Below, piece by piece: positions 1 through 12,650 of a DNA stretch of 64,000 bases. Each line of letters begins with the position of its first letter. Position 1 is the stretch's first letter. The DNA comes from Opisthorchis felineus (lineage: Eukaryota > Platyhelminthes > Trematoda > Opisthorchiida > Opisthorchiidae), in assembly GCA_004794785.1 (NCBI GenBank), contig SJOL01006401.1:428568-492567 (forward strand). The letters are read 5' to 3'. Made by a program: the position numbers and the translations under genes. A model generated the notes under the pieces. It was not told the DNA's origin. It saw only the letters and a program-made list of their open reading frames with translations, and did no database searches.

Positions 1-2387
1 TCAAGTGTGAAACTTTTCCCTGAATCCCGATGGTTTTGAGCTTGTGGGTCGGTGAGAAGTGTGGAACTCTATTAAACATATCTAAGAAGTAGAACATTGT
101 CCAAAACAAAGTTTTCATCCTTGGCATGCGTTAGGTCGAGAGCTTTTGAGCATGCCCGCCACCAAAAACAAGCTGGGAGAAATCGGGCTGCCCCATTGAC
201 ATTAGTTTGTTAGTGATGAGGTTACTCGGAATAGTCCAATTTCGAGTGCGGTCTCTAGCTTGCCCGGCATGCTAATGATGTCAGTAGGCCTTGAGCTACG
301 GAGTGATAAGTGGTAATCAGGTTTGTAAACTGACCTAAAAATGCTTTCTTCTAAACAGAAGTAAGGCTTACGTTGTTCAAAAACTGATAAACAGATCAAA
401 TTATTTACATTACAACTGGTGCACCAACAAGTTAACCAGGTCTTCAGGTAACGAAAGCAGCAACGTAACCGTACAAGGCTCAGAACTGGCAAACGATAAG
501 AATAAAGCAGCTGCTTCGATGCCTTGCTGACGTAACTTGATGCTGCACAAGCCCAACACATATTGACACCACATTGTCGTCTGCAGCTGTGATATGGGTG
601 ACGGAAATAGTCTTTTCTCATTATTCTGATAGAGATATAAAGGGACGACTCTGCACGGACGTAATTGGGGTCGGAAAGACGAGGCAGACATTAACCAATT
701 ACATAGAGATTGGGAAGCGGAGTGACTGTCGCGGGCTTTTACATAGGAACAAATCCAAATAAGAGCAAGTTATCAAGACTACAACAGCAGTACAATGATA
801 ATTTGGGGAAAAAAGAACGTAATACACTCAAAAACGCTTTAGATCCGCCTCGTAGAAGGGATCGAAGGCCGTTGTGTATCAAGTGAGACAACAACAGAAT
901 GACAAGTAGGGAGGCCAATAACGAGCTGTGAAAACTATGACGCGCTCCTACTTCGAAGTTGTTAAGGAAGTAAATTCCAAGCACAAGCTTAGTAAACTTA
1001 AAAGAAGTAATGGCCGGGTTCTTTATGGGAGGAATGACTGTTAGATGGTCCATAGAGTTCCAAAATTGAATAGGCAGACAGACAATCGAGCAGCGGCAAG
1101 CCACTGCTATCTGAGCATTTTGGTATATTAGACAACTTCAGAAGATGAGATTTAGCCTGAGATGCCCAAACGAAAATGTTCCGAGGCCAAGAATTAAAAT
1201 AATTATTAAAGTGCTGGACAAAATTTAGTGATCTACCATAGTTTTGGCTAGAAAATTTATAGTTTTCTTGCTCGGGTGCCCTGAAAATGTACTCGAAAAA
1301 AGGCGGAGGTGCAGGAGTATTATATACCAAACTCTCTGATATCAGCGGAATAAGTTTCAGGTTTACAGTGGTGTTCAAACGCATAAGTCGAGAGAAAGCA
1401 GTGGAGGGGTGTTACCTGGAAGTTAGCAAAGTGGAGCTCGGACTGTGGGCAGCTGACCAGCAAAAGAGAGGGTCTAGGTTATGTTGTATCCTACGAAAGT
1501 CAGGGGTTGTATTAGAGAGAGGATCCTGTAAGCGATGTTTATATCGCCTGCAAAGAAAAGGGGTTTACCATGGGACATGACTCCGAAGGCGTTGCTAATG
1601 AGCAAGAGGAGAGTGGGATCTATGATGCCTTTTAAATGTCTCCACATGTGATCAGTAATGCAGACAATAGTTTTAGTCCCGCAGGACAAGAAAAAGATGG
1701 ACAGCCAAAACATCGATCCACTGGTGCCAACGTAGCGGTCATTTAAAGCAGGAAGACATCAGAGACCCGGCGAGAATCCGTTTGGCCGTCCAGGTAGACT
1801 ACCTCGATTGAGTGCCCGGCATCATTTACTGCCGTTTTGATTTCAGACGGGAAAACACTGTCGGATCTCCGAGTAAGGAGTCTATACTGCTTGTCATCCG
1901 TGGCATTTTTGCTCAGAAAGCATCTGGTCACCGGGGCTTTGATCGGACTTATAAGATACTTATTAGGAGAGTCCTGTAGAGTTGGAGGCGATCAACATGG
2001 ATAAGGATTTGGTATGAGGTTGGCTTACGGACTGTTTTGATTGGCAGTGGACGATCCTGGAAATGGAAGAATGGTTAAAAATTTCAGGACGGGTTATAAC
2101 GTCTTGGCCACCGTTTCTCAGGGCACGGGCCGTCCTATTTTTCAAGTACGTGCGACCTTGCTCCTTACCATTTGGAAATGTTAGGCGGAGGAAAGAGGCG
2201 CCTGAAATGGCAGCTTTTTATGATACATCATCCTGTTGAATGCTTTTGACCCATCCTAAACCACTCACTTTTACTCACTAAAGCGTTCACATCTGACCGG
2301 CGGTAATATTTCAGTGCCTAAGTTTCCGTGAATTTCTCATCTCGTTATAAGCACAGTCCCCGGTTTTGCCTCTCCCGGTTGTTTTGT
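1..2387. other. no recognisable gene
   Basis: All open frames are short (at most 139 codons), overlap on both strands and match no protein family I know. Composition is mixed, with no long tandem repeat. I see nothing here beyond anonymous intergenic or intronic DNA. Confidence 0.5.
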
Positions 2388-2866
2388 AATAATAATGTAT
2401 ATTCCCAAAGGTTTGGTGGCATCCCGTCAGGCATGATCATAATGTTACCGTCAGGATAAAGCATGGCTGGTAGGATTTGTGGGTACAGGGGATTTCGCGG
2501 AACAAGGATAGTGTCATAAGCAGTGGACATTATCCAATGTAGACTTGGTCACCCCTAAACCGGCACGGGCAGGAAAGCACCGTTACTACTGCTTTTTTAT
2601 TTTGGCGAAAATGTCGAACTGAAATGAGATCAGGGTGCGTTCTTGAGGCAGCTGGGGCCAGGTGAAGAGTTTGTTCGTAATTGCAGTTATTGGTAGGGTC
2701 AAGTGTAGGAAGTGAACAGTTGCGGGTGTGCTATAAAACTGGGTATGGCAATGCTGTGCCATTATTGGCCTCACAAACCTCGGTTTTTGGACAGCCCCGT
2801 AGCAGAAGTTATGTTTGAGGCCATTTTGGCTAGGAGGTGAAATGCTTTGAGCAGCAAGCACGCTCT
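2388..2866 (-). repeat. ATT-tailed interspersed repeat, copy 1
   Basis: Read on the minus strand, this stretch aligns with 8158-9168 on the plus strand. Shared blocks include a 'GCTACGGGGCTGTCC' region, a 'CACACCCGCAACT' region, a 'CCTGCCCGTGC' block and 'ATGATCATGCCT', and both copies end in a short run of ATT (here 2388-2399). A 3' microsatellite tail suggests a retroposed element. This copy lacks about 540 bp present between the shared blocks of copy 2. A 91-codon minus-strand frame (2586-2861) matches the copy 2 frame in part (the shared segment contains ARHCHTQF-like residues), but I recognise no protein family. It could be the 3' part of an unknown LINE or a large SINE. Confidence 0.6.
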
Positions 2867-5800
2867 AATTTTAACCACCTGATTAAACACTCGCAATAAA
2901 ACTTAAGCATATCTTTATTTGCCGCTTCCGGGTGAGGTCAAACCTCATCGAAAGTGTGAGCAAAAATTCTGCTGGGCTACGCCTGGGATAAAACTTGCAG
3001 AAATATGTCCTGAAGAGGAAAATATGGCGGTCTTCGGCCACGTACTTTGATCAGGCTTACCTGAAAGGACTGGTGTTTACCGGCGGCACCTATGAGCTAG
3101 CTGGTCGGTGAGCTACTATACTTTTGGGGGCATTGTGAATAAACACACGCTCTAAGATCAGAGAATTGAACGGTGAAAAATACCTTATATCTTAGAAGGG
3201 ATTTGCGTTTTTTCAAGAAAAAAGCATTTATTGTGAGATGTGGCGCAAGACAATTGTTTTTACTCAAAAGACAGGCAACAGTCAAATGTCTTTTGGGGGT
3301 GCATCACGGATGGCGGGGAGTGGTTAGGTCCGCGGTACGGGAAGGAAAACTGATGAAAAATTCCATCCCCACAGAAAGTCTTAAGTCAATGCCAAACAGC
3401 TTAATATTTTGAGGCAGAAAAATAAGCTCTCGTCAGTAGACCATGGTGAGGGACAGTCAAGATTGGACTAACTGTCAGACTGTATGGACTTGAGGTGCAA
3501 TGTCAATTTAAATAACAGACAAGCAGACAGGAAAGCCTAAGATCAGGTCTGTGGCGTAACTGATATACAGCAAGAAATTTAAGGAGTCGAGTACGATGCT
3601 TTGAAAACTTCTGTAGAAGTTGGAGGTGATGATGAGAAATTGCCGGTTTAAGTAACCTGGTTTCCGCGTTGGGGTGAGGCGTGATCCATGCAAGAGGCCG
3701 TTGAAATCTGTAGATTTTAACTTTCCGAGACTAACACCGTGTAAAACCTGCCCAGAGTTTTTACAAACTTTGAGGTGGATAGGAATGTAGCGCTAATCAG
3801 AAATACAGTAGACGGAGTGTGATAAGAAATGGCTACGTAATACTAATAGGCCTTCAAAAGTATTGGTACTCGTGACACGCTGCAAACTACAAGCTTTCAA
3901 GGCGCTCTATGCATGAGCAGAAAATATGGGGCAGCGCCGGTTGTGAAGCAGCGGGCTAGACTTCCACATTGTGGTTAAAGTCCAGAGCGTAGCGTAGTAA
4001 CTTGTGAGTTGCTTGGGATGAACAGCCGCGCACTGCCAAGGAAAGCCAGCGATTTGGGGACAACACTTGAGGCAGATGTGCACTCATTACGGGACAAGCC
4101 TGCGGATCTTTCCCGAACCACAGGCAATATCTATTATTGTATTAGCCAGCGTGATAGAATGACTGACGCTCCGAGCCCTTCCGGTTTGCGCTGTTTATCC
4201 GCAGACTACAAACCCGTCAATTACTAATCTGCCTGAGGTTGCACTTTCACCCTGTTTTCGATTCACTTTCACCGTCATCTACTACATGCGTTCCTAAGGG
4301 CCACTGGCTACCATCTTAGCGGCATGCTCTCCTGAACACCTAATTGTCTTGAATTTCTTGTGAGTCTGAGTTTCCAAAGATTCATATTTGTTGACCTGCC
4401 CGGTTGCATTTGTTAACCGTGCAGGGGTGATGACAGCACTTGATAACAAGCACAATCAGCATTCGGTGTTCAAACAAATTAAAATCAAAGAACAAACAAC
4501 ATTAATCTACAGAAAATATGAATGAGAGAAATACCCTCTAGGCACTGGAAAACGCCGAACACAGTTGTCGAATGACAGGATAGTGGGAACAAACGCATGC
4601 ACTGGATAAACTGTTAGGGGCCTTGGAGCATCTTGGTAGAATGCATCAGGATCCACACACCTGTCTCACCTTGTACCGACGCGGCTATGCCGCAGCCTCG
4701 GCGGTTGTGGTCGTAGGTGCCTTGAACGAGAAAAAGACGTATACAATCCAGACCAAATATTATCCGCTGTACTCGGAGTTTGTCTGCACTGCGCAGCAGC
4801 TTTTTCACGAAAAATCTGTGGGCAGTTGTTGGACGCAATTATCCAAGTGCCCGCATGTGATGTACAAGCGACGAGCAGTGAGTTAGGTGAGTGCATTGCA
4901 GTACGTCCTAGTTGTGACACAGCCTGCAGGTGAGTTAACAAAAAGAATCTGACTTTAGGCTCAGCGCCCACTGTCTGTATGACGAGCATCGATGGAACCT
5001 CTATTCACACCTCATAGTTGACTGATTTAAAATTAAGTGTGCAGAAATGCATTGGCATCATGCATGTCATCAGCGCTTGTGCGTGGAACTATAAAATTAA
5101 GGTAATCGGTTGCGTCTGGAAGAAGCACATATGGCCGTTGTGTCGTTACCCGATCGTACCAGTGATATGCATCTACATTCTTGAAGCTTTGTCCTGAGAA
5201 AGCGATTATTAACTTACCAGGAAATGTAAACTTCAATAAAATCACACGGCGTCTTTAGCTGCAGTAATGTAGGTCCCGAGCGGTGATGTTATGGAAAATT
5301 TCCAGTTGCAAACTACTGGGTTTGGTATATCAACAGTAGATGGCTTGCTTTGAACTTCTTTTCATTGGTCGTTGCTTCATTGGCAGGCGGTCGTAAAAGA
5401 CATCATTTAACTCAGGTCTCTAAACCTTAACGGAGTTACGCAAAATTTTGTCACTGCAATCCCAGGCAGGTATACTGGTGCTTTGCGTACTTCCAGCTAT
5501 CTTACTGAAACTTTTTGATTTCCCCAGCCTCCGATTACTCTCAAGGTAGGCCAGGTATATCTGTTGATTTCATAACAGTAGCGGAAAATGAAAATAATGC
5601 AATGCTTGTACATAAATTCTATCCCTGGTATAAACAGTTCCAACGTGCTCAGCCAACTCGGAGGTCGAAAAGAGAGGAATATCCGAGTTCTCAACGAAAA
5701 TCTTCCTAGACGATGAATCCCAAACACCCTGGCGGAAGAAGACAGAAAAAATTTAAACTCGTGTTCAGCAATTTTAACTGAGTCGAATGAAAACAGTCGT

Positions 5801-7866
5801 AAATATGGTGCAATGGGTTATGAATGCACAGGATTGCTGCACATTCACCAAAGATTTTTGCTTTCGAGATCAAAGGCTTTAAGGGCGTCGCACGTACCGA
5901 AGAGTGGTCTGTTGCGTCATTTTGTTTTATAACTTTTTTGTTTAGCCACCTGTTTACATACCTCTGCATGCCCATTTGTGTGCTTACCGAACTAGTTGTC
6001 TAGGGTTCCTTGTACACGCTCCGGTGTGTCTTAGGGCATGTGCGTTGTCTTTTTTATCCATGAAATTCTTCTTGCGTTGCCAGCCAGCTTAAGGAAACGC
6101 AATCAATACGAAGCAAAACCAACTCATTTGGGTTTTCAGTTGGGACAAGGTAGATGATAATTGATCATAGTGTCATGGTGAGTATGTGCGTATGTGCTTG
6201 TCGGAATGGAAACATACGCTCCACTGTTGACTCTTTTGAGACCGGGTGCAGAAGGCCAGCCAGATGAAGTGTTGGCATTCCGTGGGCGTCGCTTAAGCGG
6301 CTTAAGAATAGTATGAGTTTTCTAAACCAGTGTGCCTAATAATATGGTTTTCAAATGTGGAGTAGAACTGTGAAGGCTGCCATACAACGCAGGACCAAAA
6401 AGACTCAACTAGTGTGTCTTGGATAGAAACGATTAAGGCGAGGCAATAGGGCTGTGCACGGTTGTAAGTATTCATTCGGTAGTACCAAGTGTTCTGGCAC
6501 AACGGAGATAAAAACGAGACACGGGATGTAACACGAAACTTTATATAAGGAAACGCTATTTGCGAGGTATTTGATAAGAAATAGTAAAAATTGAGGAAGC
6601 CTTTGTGAGGTGATGTTCATGAAGGCTTTGGGTACGAAAGCTCTCGACCACCAGGGTGTAAGCTGAAAAAATTTCTTCGCCAAATTTAGCTCTGTTGGCC
6701 ATGTTAGAGTTAAAGAAAGATGGGTACTCATGAGTAGTCTGGAGAACTAGGTACGCACGTGCTTGGAACAACCCAAGCACTGGATAATTCACACGCCAAC
6801 TGTATGCCGCGAGCAGGATTGAAGGCTAGGGAAAGAAAAACATGACTGGTTGGCGAAGAAGCGTTCAGCTCCTTCCGAATCAACACTTCAGGCGCCACCT
6901 TTTGAAAGTCGGTAACCGGCTGATTCTCGTTACTTGGTTTATTTCACTCTCTGGAGGACACATACGCGAGTGATTTGCCATGGTCGGGGCAATCCGCATG
7001 GAATTTGTTTTGCAAAACGTTTGCAGTCTCTCACTGACCGCAGGTGCATACAGGGAGTATGCACACAATGATCCGATTTCTGGTTTTGGTTGGTTCAGGA
7101 AACCAATAAAATAGCACTATTGTTTCTGTTTGCTGCTGCTGGGCAGGACTCGTCCCGGTTGTGTCATTTAACCGGCAAAGCTATAAACTACAGACTATGA
7201 AAAAAAGAAGAAACTGGGCTTTCGTGTGTAACAAAAGGAGAAGAAAGAAGTTCGTAAAAAACACGCAGATGGGATAGCCTGCTGACTCTGTGATGCCCAT
7301 GGCTAACATCACCGTACGGAGCTGTAACCGCCTTCGTCGTAATTGGGGTTGTACCGCACCAACGTCCACTCAGTCTACCAAACAAAACACGCGCACCTAC
7401 CTGCTTCTCCCAGGAGTGAACATATACGATGATAAATATATGTAAACAGAGGTTCCTAACCCTCTGTTACCAGCATGCAAGACAAGTGCCCAAAGACTAT
7501 TTATTCGCCATGCACCACTTGTTAACTTGAAGCTGATAGCAGTGCTTTGGGGACTGGGGACTATTTCTCATACACTTACTTTCTCTCCTAGGTTATCGTA
7601 CTGCCCAACTCAAGTAATAAATACCAGACAAGCTAGCCCATCATCTCGGAAGTTCACCCTCGTCGGTATTTATGCCTCTGATTTCCCCAACCACACTACC
7701 TCTCTGCGTGCTTATACCGGTTCGCGCTAGATCTCTTGTTATTCACTATCATATGTTAGCAAACCCAACCCTTGCTTGATTGCTAGTTGACTAAGTGCAA
7801 ATCCATCCCTATCCCATCTCATATAATCACTCACTGTCACCACCCTAATAGCGGTAGATGTCAAGT
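2867..7866. other. no recognisable gene
   Basis: There are only short overlapping frames (at most 108 codons) with no family signature. No tRNA, rRNA or transposase motif was seen. The stretch near 4.6-5.0 kb is more GC-rich and has frames on both strands, but none is recognisable. Confidence 0.5.
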
Positions 7867-7873
7867 CTTTCTT

Positions 7874-7908
<35 letters not shown>

Positions 7909-7909
7909 C
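7867..7909. repeat. compound (CT)n(TA)n microsatellite
   Basis: A CT run of about 25 bases is followed directly by a TA run of about 18 bases. It lies just upstream of ATT-tailed repeat copy 2, in a locally C-rich stretch that begins near 7.56 kb. The 176-codon frame starting at 7858 reads through it (Ser/Leu then Tyr/Ile repeats) and is therefore not trustworthy as a gene. Confidence 0.95.
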
Positions 7910-8149
7910 AATGCACATTATCCCATCTGATGTCTCCTCAAGCTCACCATGCTTTGCTAATCCCATCCCATTCCCTCGTCCTCCCAAGCTTTGAACTTCA
8001 GCAATATCAGGTATGGACGACCTGGTTGGCTGTTGTCCACTCCACCTGGCCTATGAATCTACACCCACAAGGATCCCCAACCGGACCGAAAAAAACCTGC
8101 GATCTTATATCGGTTTCGTTCTACCTTTGGTTCCTTGGCCAGCCTGAAA

Positions 8150-9170
8150 AGAATCCCGCTGCTCAAAGAATTGCACATCCCAGCCCAATGACCTTAAATT
8201 TGACGTCCGTTACGGGGCTGTCCGAAAACCGAAGTGTCAGGCCAATGATGGCACGGCACTGCCACACCCAGTTTGATTGCACACCCGCAACTATTCCATT
8301 TCAATTCTCGACCGTACTCCCTCGCTCATTCGTTCTATTAGCTGCAAATACAAATAAGCTCCCCACCTGGCCCCAGATGCCGGCATGATATGTTCATTCC
8401 AAACTGCTGAACCTGTCGTTCGAATTTAACCATCTCGGTGGATTTTTAGTCTGTGCTCCCAACAAAAATCAATAATTTTCTGTACAGTTCGCGTTCTGGC
8501 TCGTGTGTTGGCACCATCTCACTCTTCCAAGGAAATATTATGCCCGACCCCACAACAGTGACACCAGTGAGTCTCTACAGTTTCACTGTACACCATGATC
8601 CTGAGGATCATGTTACCATTTATCCGCTTTACTAATCCCTCCACTTCACCATTCCCACTTACGCCTTTTATGACCCTGGCCATGAGCCCAACAGTCCAAG
8701 GCCACGAGACCTCAGCGGTGGCTTTAGGTTTTAGTTCAACTTGACCGGCTGGATGACGCCAACTCAGCAGAGTTGGCGTCATCCAGCCGGATCTGATCCA
8801 GATCTGATGTTCTGGTTCCTCATTTTCAACCATTTACACTCTTCTTGTCATGTGTCAAACAGGAAGCCTCTTGTTTTGCCCTCCCTCGCTTAGTTTTTGG
8901 CCGCCACCTTCAAATCCTACCGATCTGATCTTGCTTGATGTGCTCTCCAAAAAAAGCATAGTAACTGTGCCTCCCTGCCCGTGCTGGTTTAGTGATGACC
9001 ACGTCTACATCGGATAGTGCCGCCGCCTATGACGTTGTCCCTTTTCCCATAACCCCTGTACATACAATCCCCACCAGTCATGCTTTTATTCGGACTGTAA
9101 CCTTATGATCATGCCTCACGGCATGCCACTCACAAGTTGGGAACAAACATTATTATTATTATTATTATAA
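8150..9170 (+). repeat. ATT-tailed interspersed repeat, copy 2
   Basis: This is homologous to the minus strand of 2388-2866, in two blocks at about 8158-8395 and 8939-9168, and ends in seven ATT units (9149-9168). The 8396-8938 interval has no counterpart in copy 1, so it is either an insertion here or a deletion there. It contains the perfect hairpin at 8745-8790. The strand is C-rich compared with its surroundings, and the C-rich stretch continues upstream to about 7.56 kb, so the true 5' end may lie there. No known protein domain is encoded. Confidence 0.6.
8745..8790. repeat. perfect inverted repeat, 21-bp arms
   Basis: The arms at 8745-8765 and 8770-8790 are exact reverse complements and are separated by the 4-base loop AGCA. 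The arms start and end with CCGG. Such a long perfect stem with a tiny loop stands out from the decayed surroundings. It lies in the part of ATT-tailed repeat copy 2 that copy 1 lacks. Confidence 0.95.
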
Positions 9171-12100
9171 ATCATTATTGCCAGCAGGAAAACCTGTACG
9201 ATTTCTTTTTCTTGTCACCATGGGCTCAATAACGTCAACTCGTGTGCCTACAGCCCAACACCTCCAAATTAGATTGGACTAGGGTGATCGAAGCAGGTCG
9301 AGCAGGTATTATATGCACTTAGTAAAGTAAGACTTTTGTCTGGTTTCTTATGCCTATCTACCCGATCCCCTACAAGACCGTCAACTCACTATCTGCATTG
9401 AGAGATAAACTGGGGATTGTTTTCCTGATTGCCGGTGCAGAATCACTGTAGGGAGGGGCTAGTTGGAACCACTAAAGCCAGTAGTGGTTTATTACTGGAG
9501 TACTTCATAGAGTGCATGCTACCAATTATGCAATGGTAAAGTACTGGGAAACGTGTATAGTCCATAAATGTTTAACTGTTCAATTTTGGTTGATTCTGGG
9601 GATGTTCTGAGCGTAAGGGTGAGAAGCGATTCGACTGGAGCAAAAAAGACTGGAGTTCTCCGAAGCACTGCACTCTAAAGCGGTAACCTCTCAGTGGCAT
9701 TTATCCAGTGTAGTTATTCAGAAGGAAAAGACGTACAGCTACCAATCCATCTCCTTTGGGGTTCTTCAGCATCATGTGGACGCTGACAGCTAAGGTTTCC
9801 AACGTCTCTGCCATATACCGGTCCCGCCAAACATGTTCGCTGATCGCCTTCCACTCTGTCCCCGTGGACTTAATCTTGCAAGGAATGCCGCCCGGTGTTG
9901 ACCAAACGACCAGGTGTGGTGGGAAAATTGGAAGTGAGCACTCGTCGGTGTAAGGGTGACCATAACACGTTGCGTTCAAAAGTACAGTTTAGCACGCAAC
10001 AAGCTCCCATACAGTTTCGAAATTGACATTTTACTCGTAGAAAACTTATGCTCTGATTTCTAAGTTTCCAGTGAAACTAAAGCACAAAGCATATGGGATA
10101 AGATTGATAGTTTACAACCAATCCGCCTCCTTAGATTATAGGAGCTGGTGGTCGCACACCGTGGTGGCCGGCAGGAGGAGCGTCCTAAAGCTCAAAAGTT
10201 ACATGTGGAATGGGTATGTTCGCTCTCAGTGGCCTCAATTGAGGCTTAGGTATCTAGTGGCAAACCAATAACCCAAGAGGTGGATTACCAGTGTCGAGAA
10301 CACTGTAAGATTTTGCTTTCCAGGGGACCCATTGGGCGCCAAGTCTTCTACAACTACTTGCAAACTGCAGGAGGGAAACAGGAAGAGCGGTTAGGGGTGA
10401 CCAAGAAGGTTCAGAAAACAAAAATAAAAGTCGGGGTGCTACTTAAAGCGTCAGAGAGGTCCACAATGCGGATGTGGGTGGGTTCCCAACGATATGTGGG
10501 ACGCTAAACAATGTCCTTTGAATGACCGACTAGGTATCGCAGGATCGGACGCATTGGATACAGGTCCATTCACACAAAACATAAGGAGCTGTGTTTAGGG
10601 GAAATCCCCTATAAATGGCAAAAACCACGGTTAAATCATTCGCTGAAGCAGACGAGGCCATCAGATATTGAAAGATGGCTTCTGTGGCGCCAGTTCAGAA
10701 AGTGGCAATGGCAAATACCAGTTTAAATATCGACCCGCCTGTTTCACGTCAGTGATTCTAATAATATGAAACAATGATTTTAGACAACCTGGACTGGTAC
10801 ATGGTTCAACCCCGCTGATGAGTACCTAAAGAACATGTTCGTGAGATTGAGTTTCCGTACCACCAAAATACTCTTTTTCGTTGACGAAAGAACAAGCACG
10901 TTTGAGAAAACAATAAAGCCGAGGCTTGCCGCCTATACTACAGAGACGTTGTCGACAGGAAAAATCGGAAACTCTTAGTCATGAGTTTTAGTTATGTGCT
11001 ATTCCAATCATACATTAACTGGGATGCGTCTATGTTGTGCGAGCGGAAGGGGCTTGGAAAAGCACCTGTACAATCTACCAGCAACGTCACCAGGCCTTAG
11101 TATATAGCACATTTTGCTCTCCATGCGCACAAAAGCTGTGGCAAGGGACGCAACATACCCTGCCGTGTCCTCATATGACATACCCTAGAAAAGAGGGCTT
11201 CAAAAAGACCTACGCTGTATTTTACAGCCAGAGATAGATAGGAGGTTGTTGCTCAGTGCGGCGAGGTTTCTGATCGGGAACGAAACCTTGGCATCCATAT
11301 GCTTAAGTATGTTAATACTGCTACCACTGAGACCAACGCAAAATCTTGGCTCGCGAGTTGCCCATGGGTTTAGCCTCAATAAAAATATGGACATGCTACC
11401 CGAAGAATCATCGGACTGTCATCTAAGATCACGGCGCACAGTCATAAGCTGAAGGTATTTCAGTCACTCCAAAAGACATTTGCTAGGTCACGCCCTGAAT
11501 ATTTTAAGAAAACATCTACGTTACTCAATTCACTATCCAACTACCTCATCCAATTTGATCAGTAAAAGTACACTAAACACTTTCCGTCGATTCCGTTTAC
11601 GCTGAGACCACCTGCACCAAGTGCCACATGCATGATCTCGGTTCACACCGGGTCAAGTAGTTTTTGTGCAACTGTCGAGCTGAAGTGGCCGCATGTGATT
11701 TCCCATGGTGTTATCAAATTACGTACAGTGAATGCACCCGCAAATCGATAAGGCGGAAAAGCTCGCGCGTACACACACGGCAGGACTCAATAGGTCCGCG
11801 GACAATCAAGGGACGTCACTCTGATGGCACACTCCATGTATATATCGAAATAATACACACCAGTTTCCCCGGGCTAATTCCTGTACACAGTACAGACTTA
11901 TGTTTTGCAGTAAGCATGTTCTCCCTGCGTGACCACAGAAGCATCTACGCCAATGAAAATGTCCCGAGGTATTTTACGAGGTTTTGCCCAGTCTGAGAGG
12001 CAAAATTTACGAGTCCAAGTTGTATGGACATAGCTTGTCTCCGTCCCAACATGAAAAGCTCCCGGGCGAGGCAAACTATGCTTTTAGTGCAGTGAAGGGT

Positions 12101-12180
12101 TTAGCCGAAAAGTGAGGTAAGGTGTCACACGAAAAATGCTTCAATGCGAGACAAAACAGCAACCCCATAAAGCCGTTAAC
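9171..12180. other. no recognisable gene
   Basis: Only short, unrelated frames are present. Small imperfect structures exist, such as a hairpin at 9467-9489 with 8-bp arms and a 6-bp-arm hairpin near 10597-10612. Nothing indicates a gene or a known element. Confidence 0.5.
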
Positions 12181-12218
12181 CTGTTACTTCTAATTTTGAG
12201 CCTTTTCTTAAACAGCCT

Positions 12219-12650
12219 TTGAACAGCCCATCATTTTTGGTCGTCTTCAGCCGTACCAAGATTGCGTATGGCGCTCCACTACGTTTCCATTCCCCTAACC
12301 TCATTACCACCTGCAGGCTCAATTCTATCTGTTCTGTCCGGCCGTCGAAAAAACGTTGTTTGCTCTTGCTATCAAGCCGACATTGTTCTTACTTGTTCTG
12401 TTTGGTGTCGCTCTCTGGTAGGCAGAATCTATGGAACGGCGAAAGCCATGGAATACCTGGCCGTTGGAACAAGCTCCCTGGGGAGGTGGCATGGAACAGT
12501 ACTTTTGTCACACTCAAGCGCCGTCTAGATTCTTCCTGGGCCGCGACGCTGCCCGACTCCGTGCAGGATATATGGGTTCCAACAAACTAGCCCTGGTAAA
12601 ACCAGGGTCCCCTCTCCTCTCCTTTTGAATAATAAAAACATTTCCAAGCG
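12219..12650 (+). mobile_element. 3' end of a CR1-like non-LTR retrotransposon
   Basis: The frame at 12219-12590 (123 codons) ends in a pattern typical of the C-terminus of CR1/Jockey-type reverse transcriptases: a Trp-Asn-x-Leu-Pro core (WNKLPGEV), then about 15 residues, then LKRRLD. The last residues read VQDIWVPTN before the stop. After the stop come a small hairpin (CCCTGG/CCAGGG arms, 12592-12608) and an AATAAA hexamer at 12631-12636, consistent with a LINE 3' end. Nothing recognisable of the RT catalytic domain is found upstream, so this is a 5'-truncated dead copy. The clade is inferred from a short motif only. Confidence 0.6.

Noticed and set aside
202..621. 139-codon minus-strand frame, with overlapping frames on both strands
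   Set aside because: No family motif, overlapping frames of similar length, and composition like the surroundings. Consistent with chance.
7858..8388. 176-codon plus-strand open frame
   Set aside because: It starts in a CT/TA microsatellite and runs through an interspersed repeat. There is no known domain.
10815..10860. GCTGATGAGTACC as a hammerhead core
   Set aside because: No GAAA after a pairing stem II and no stem I partner.
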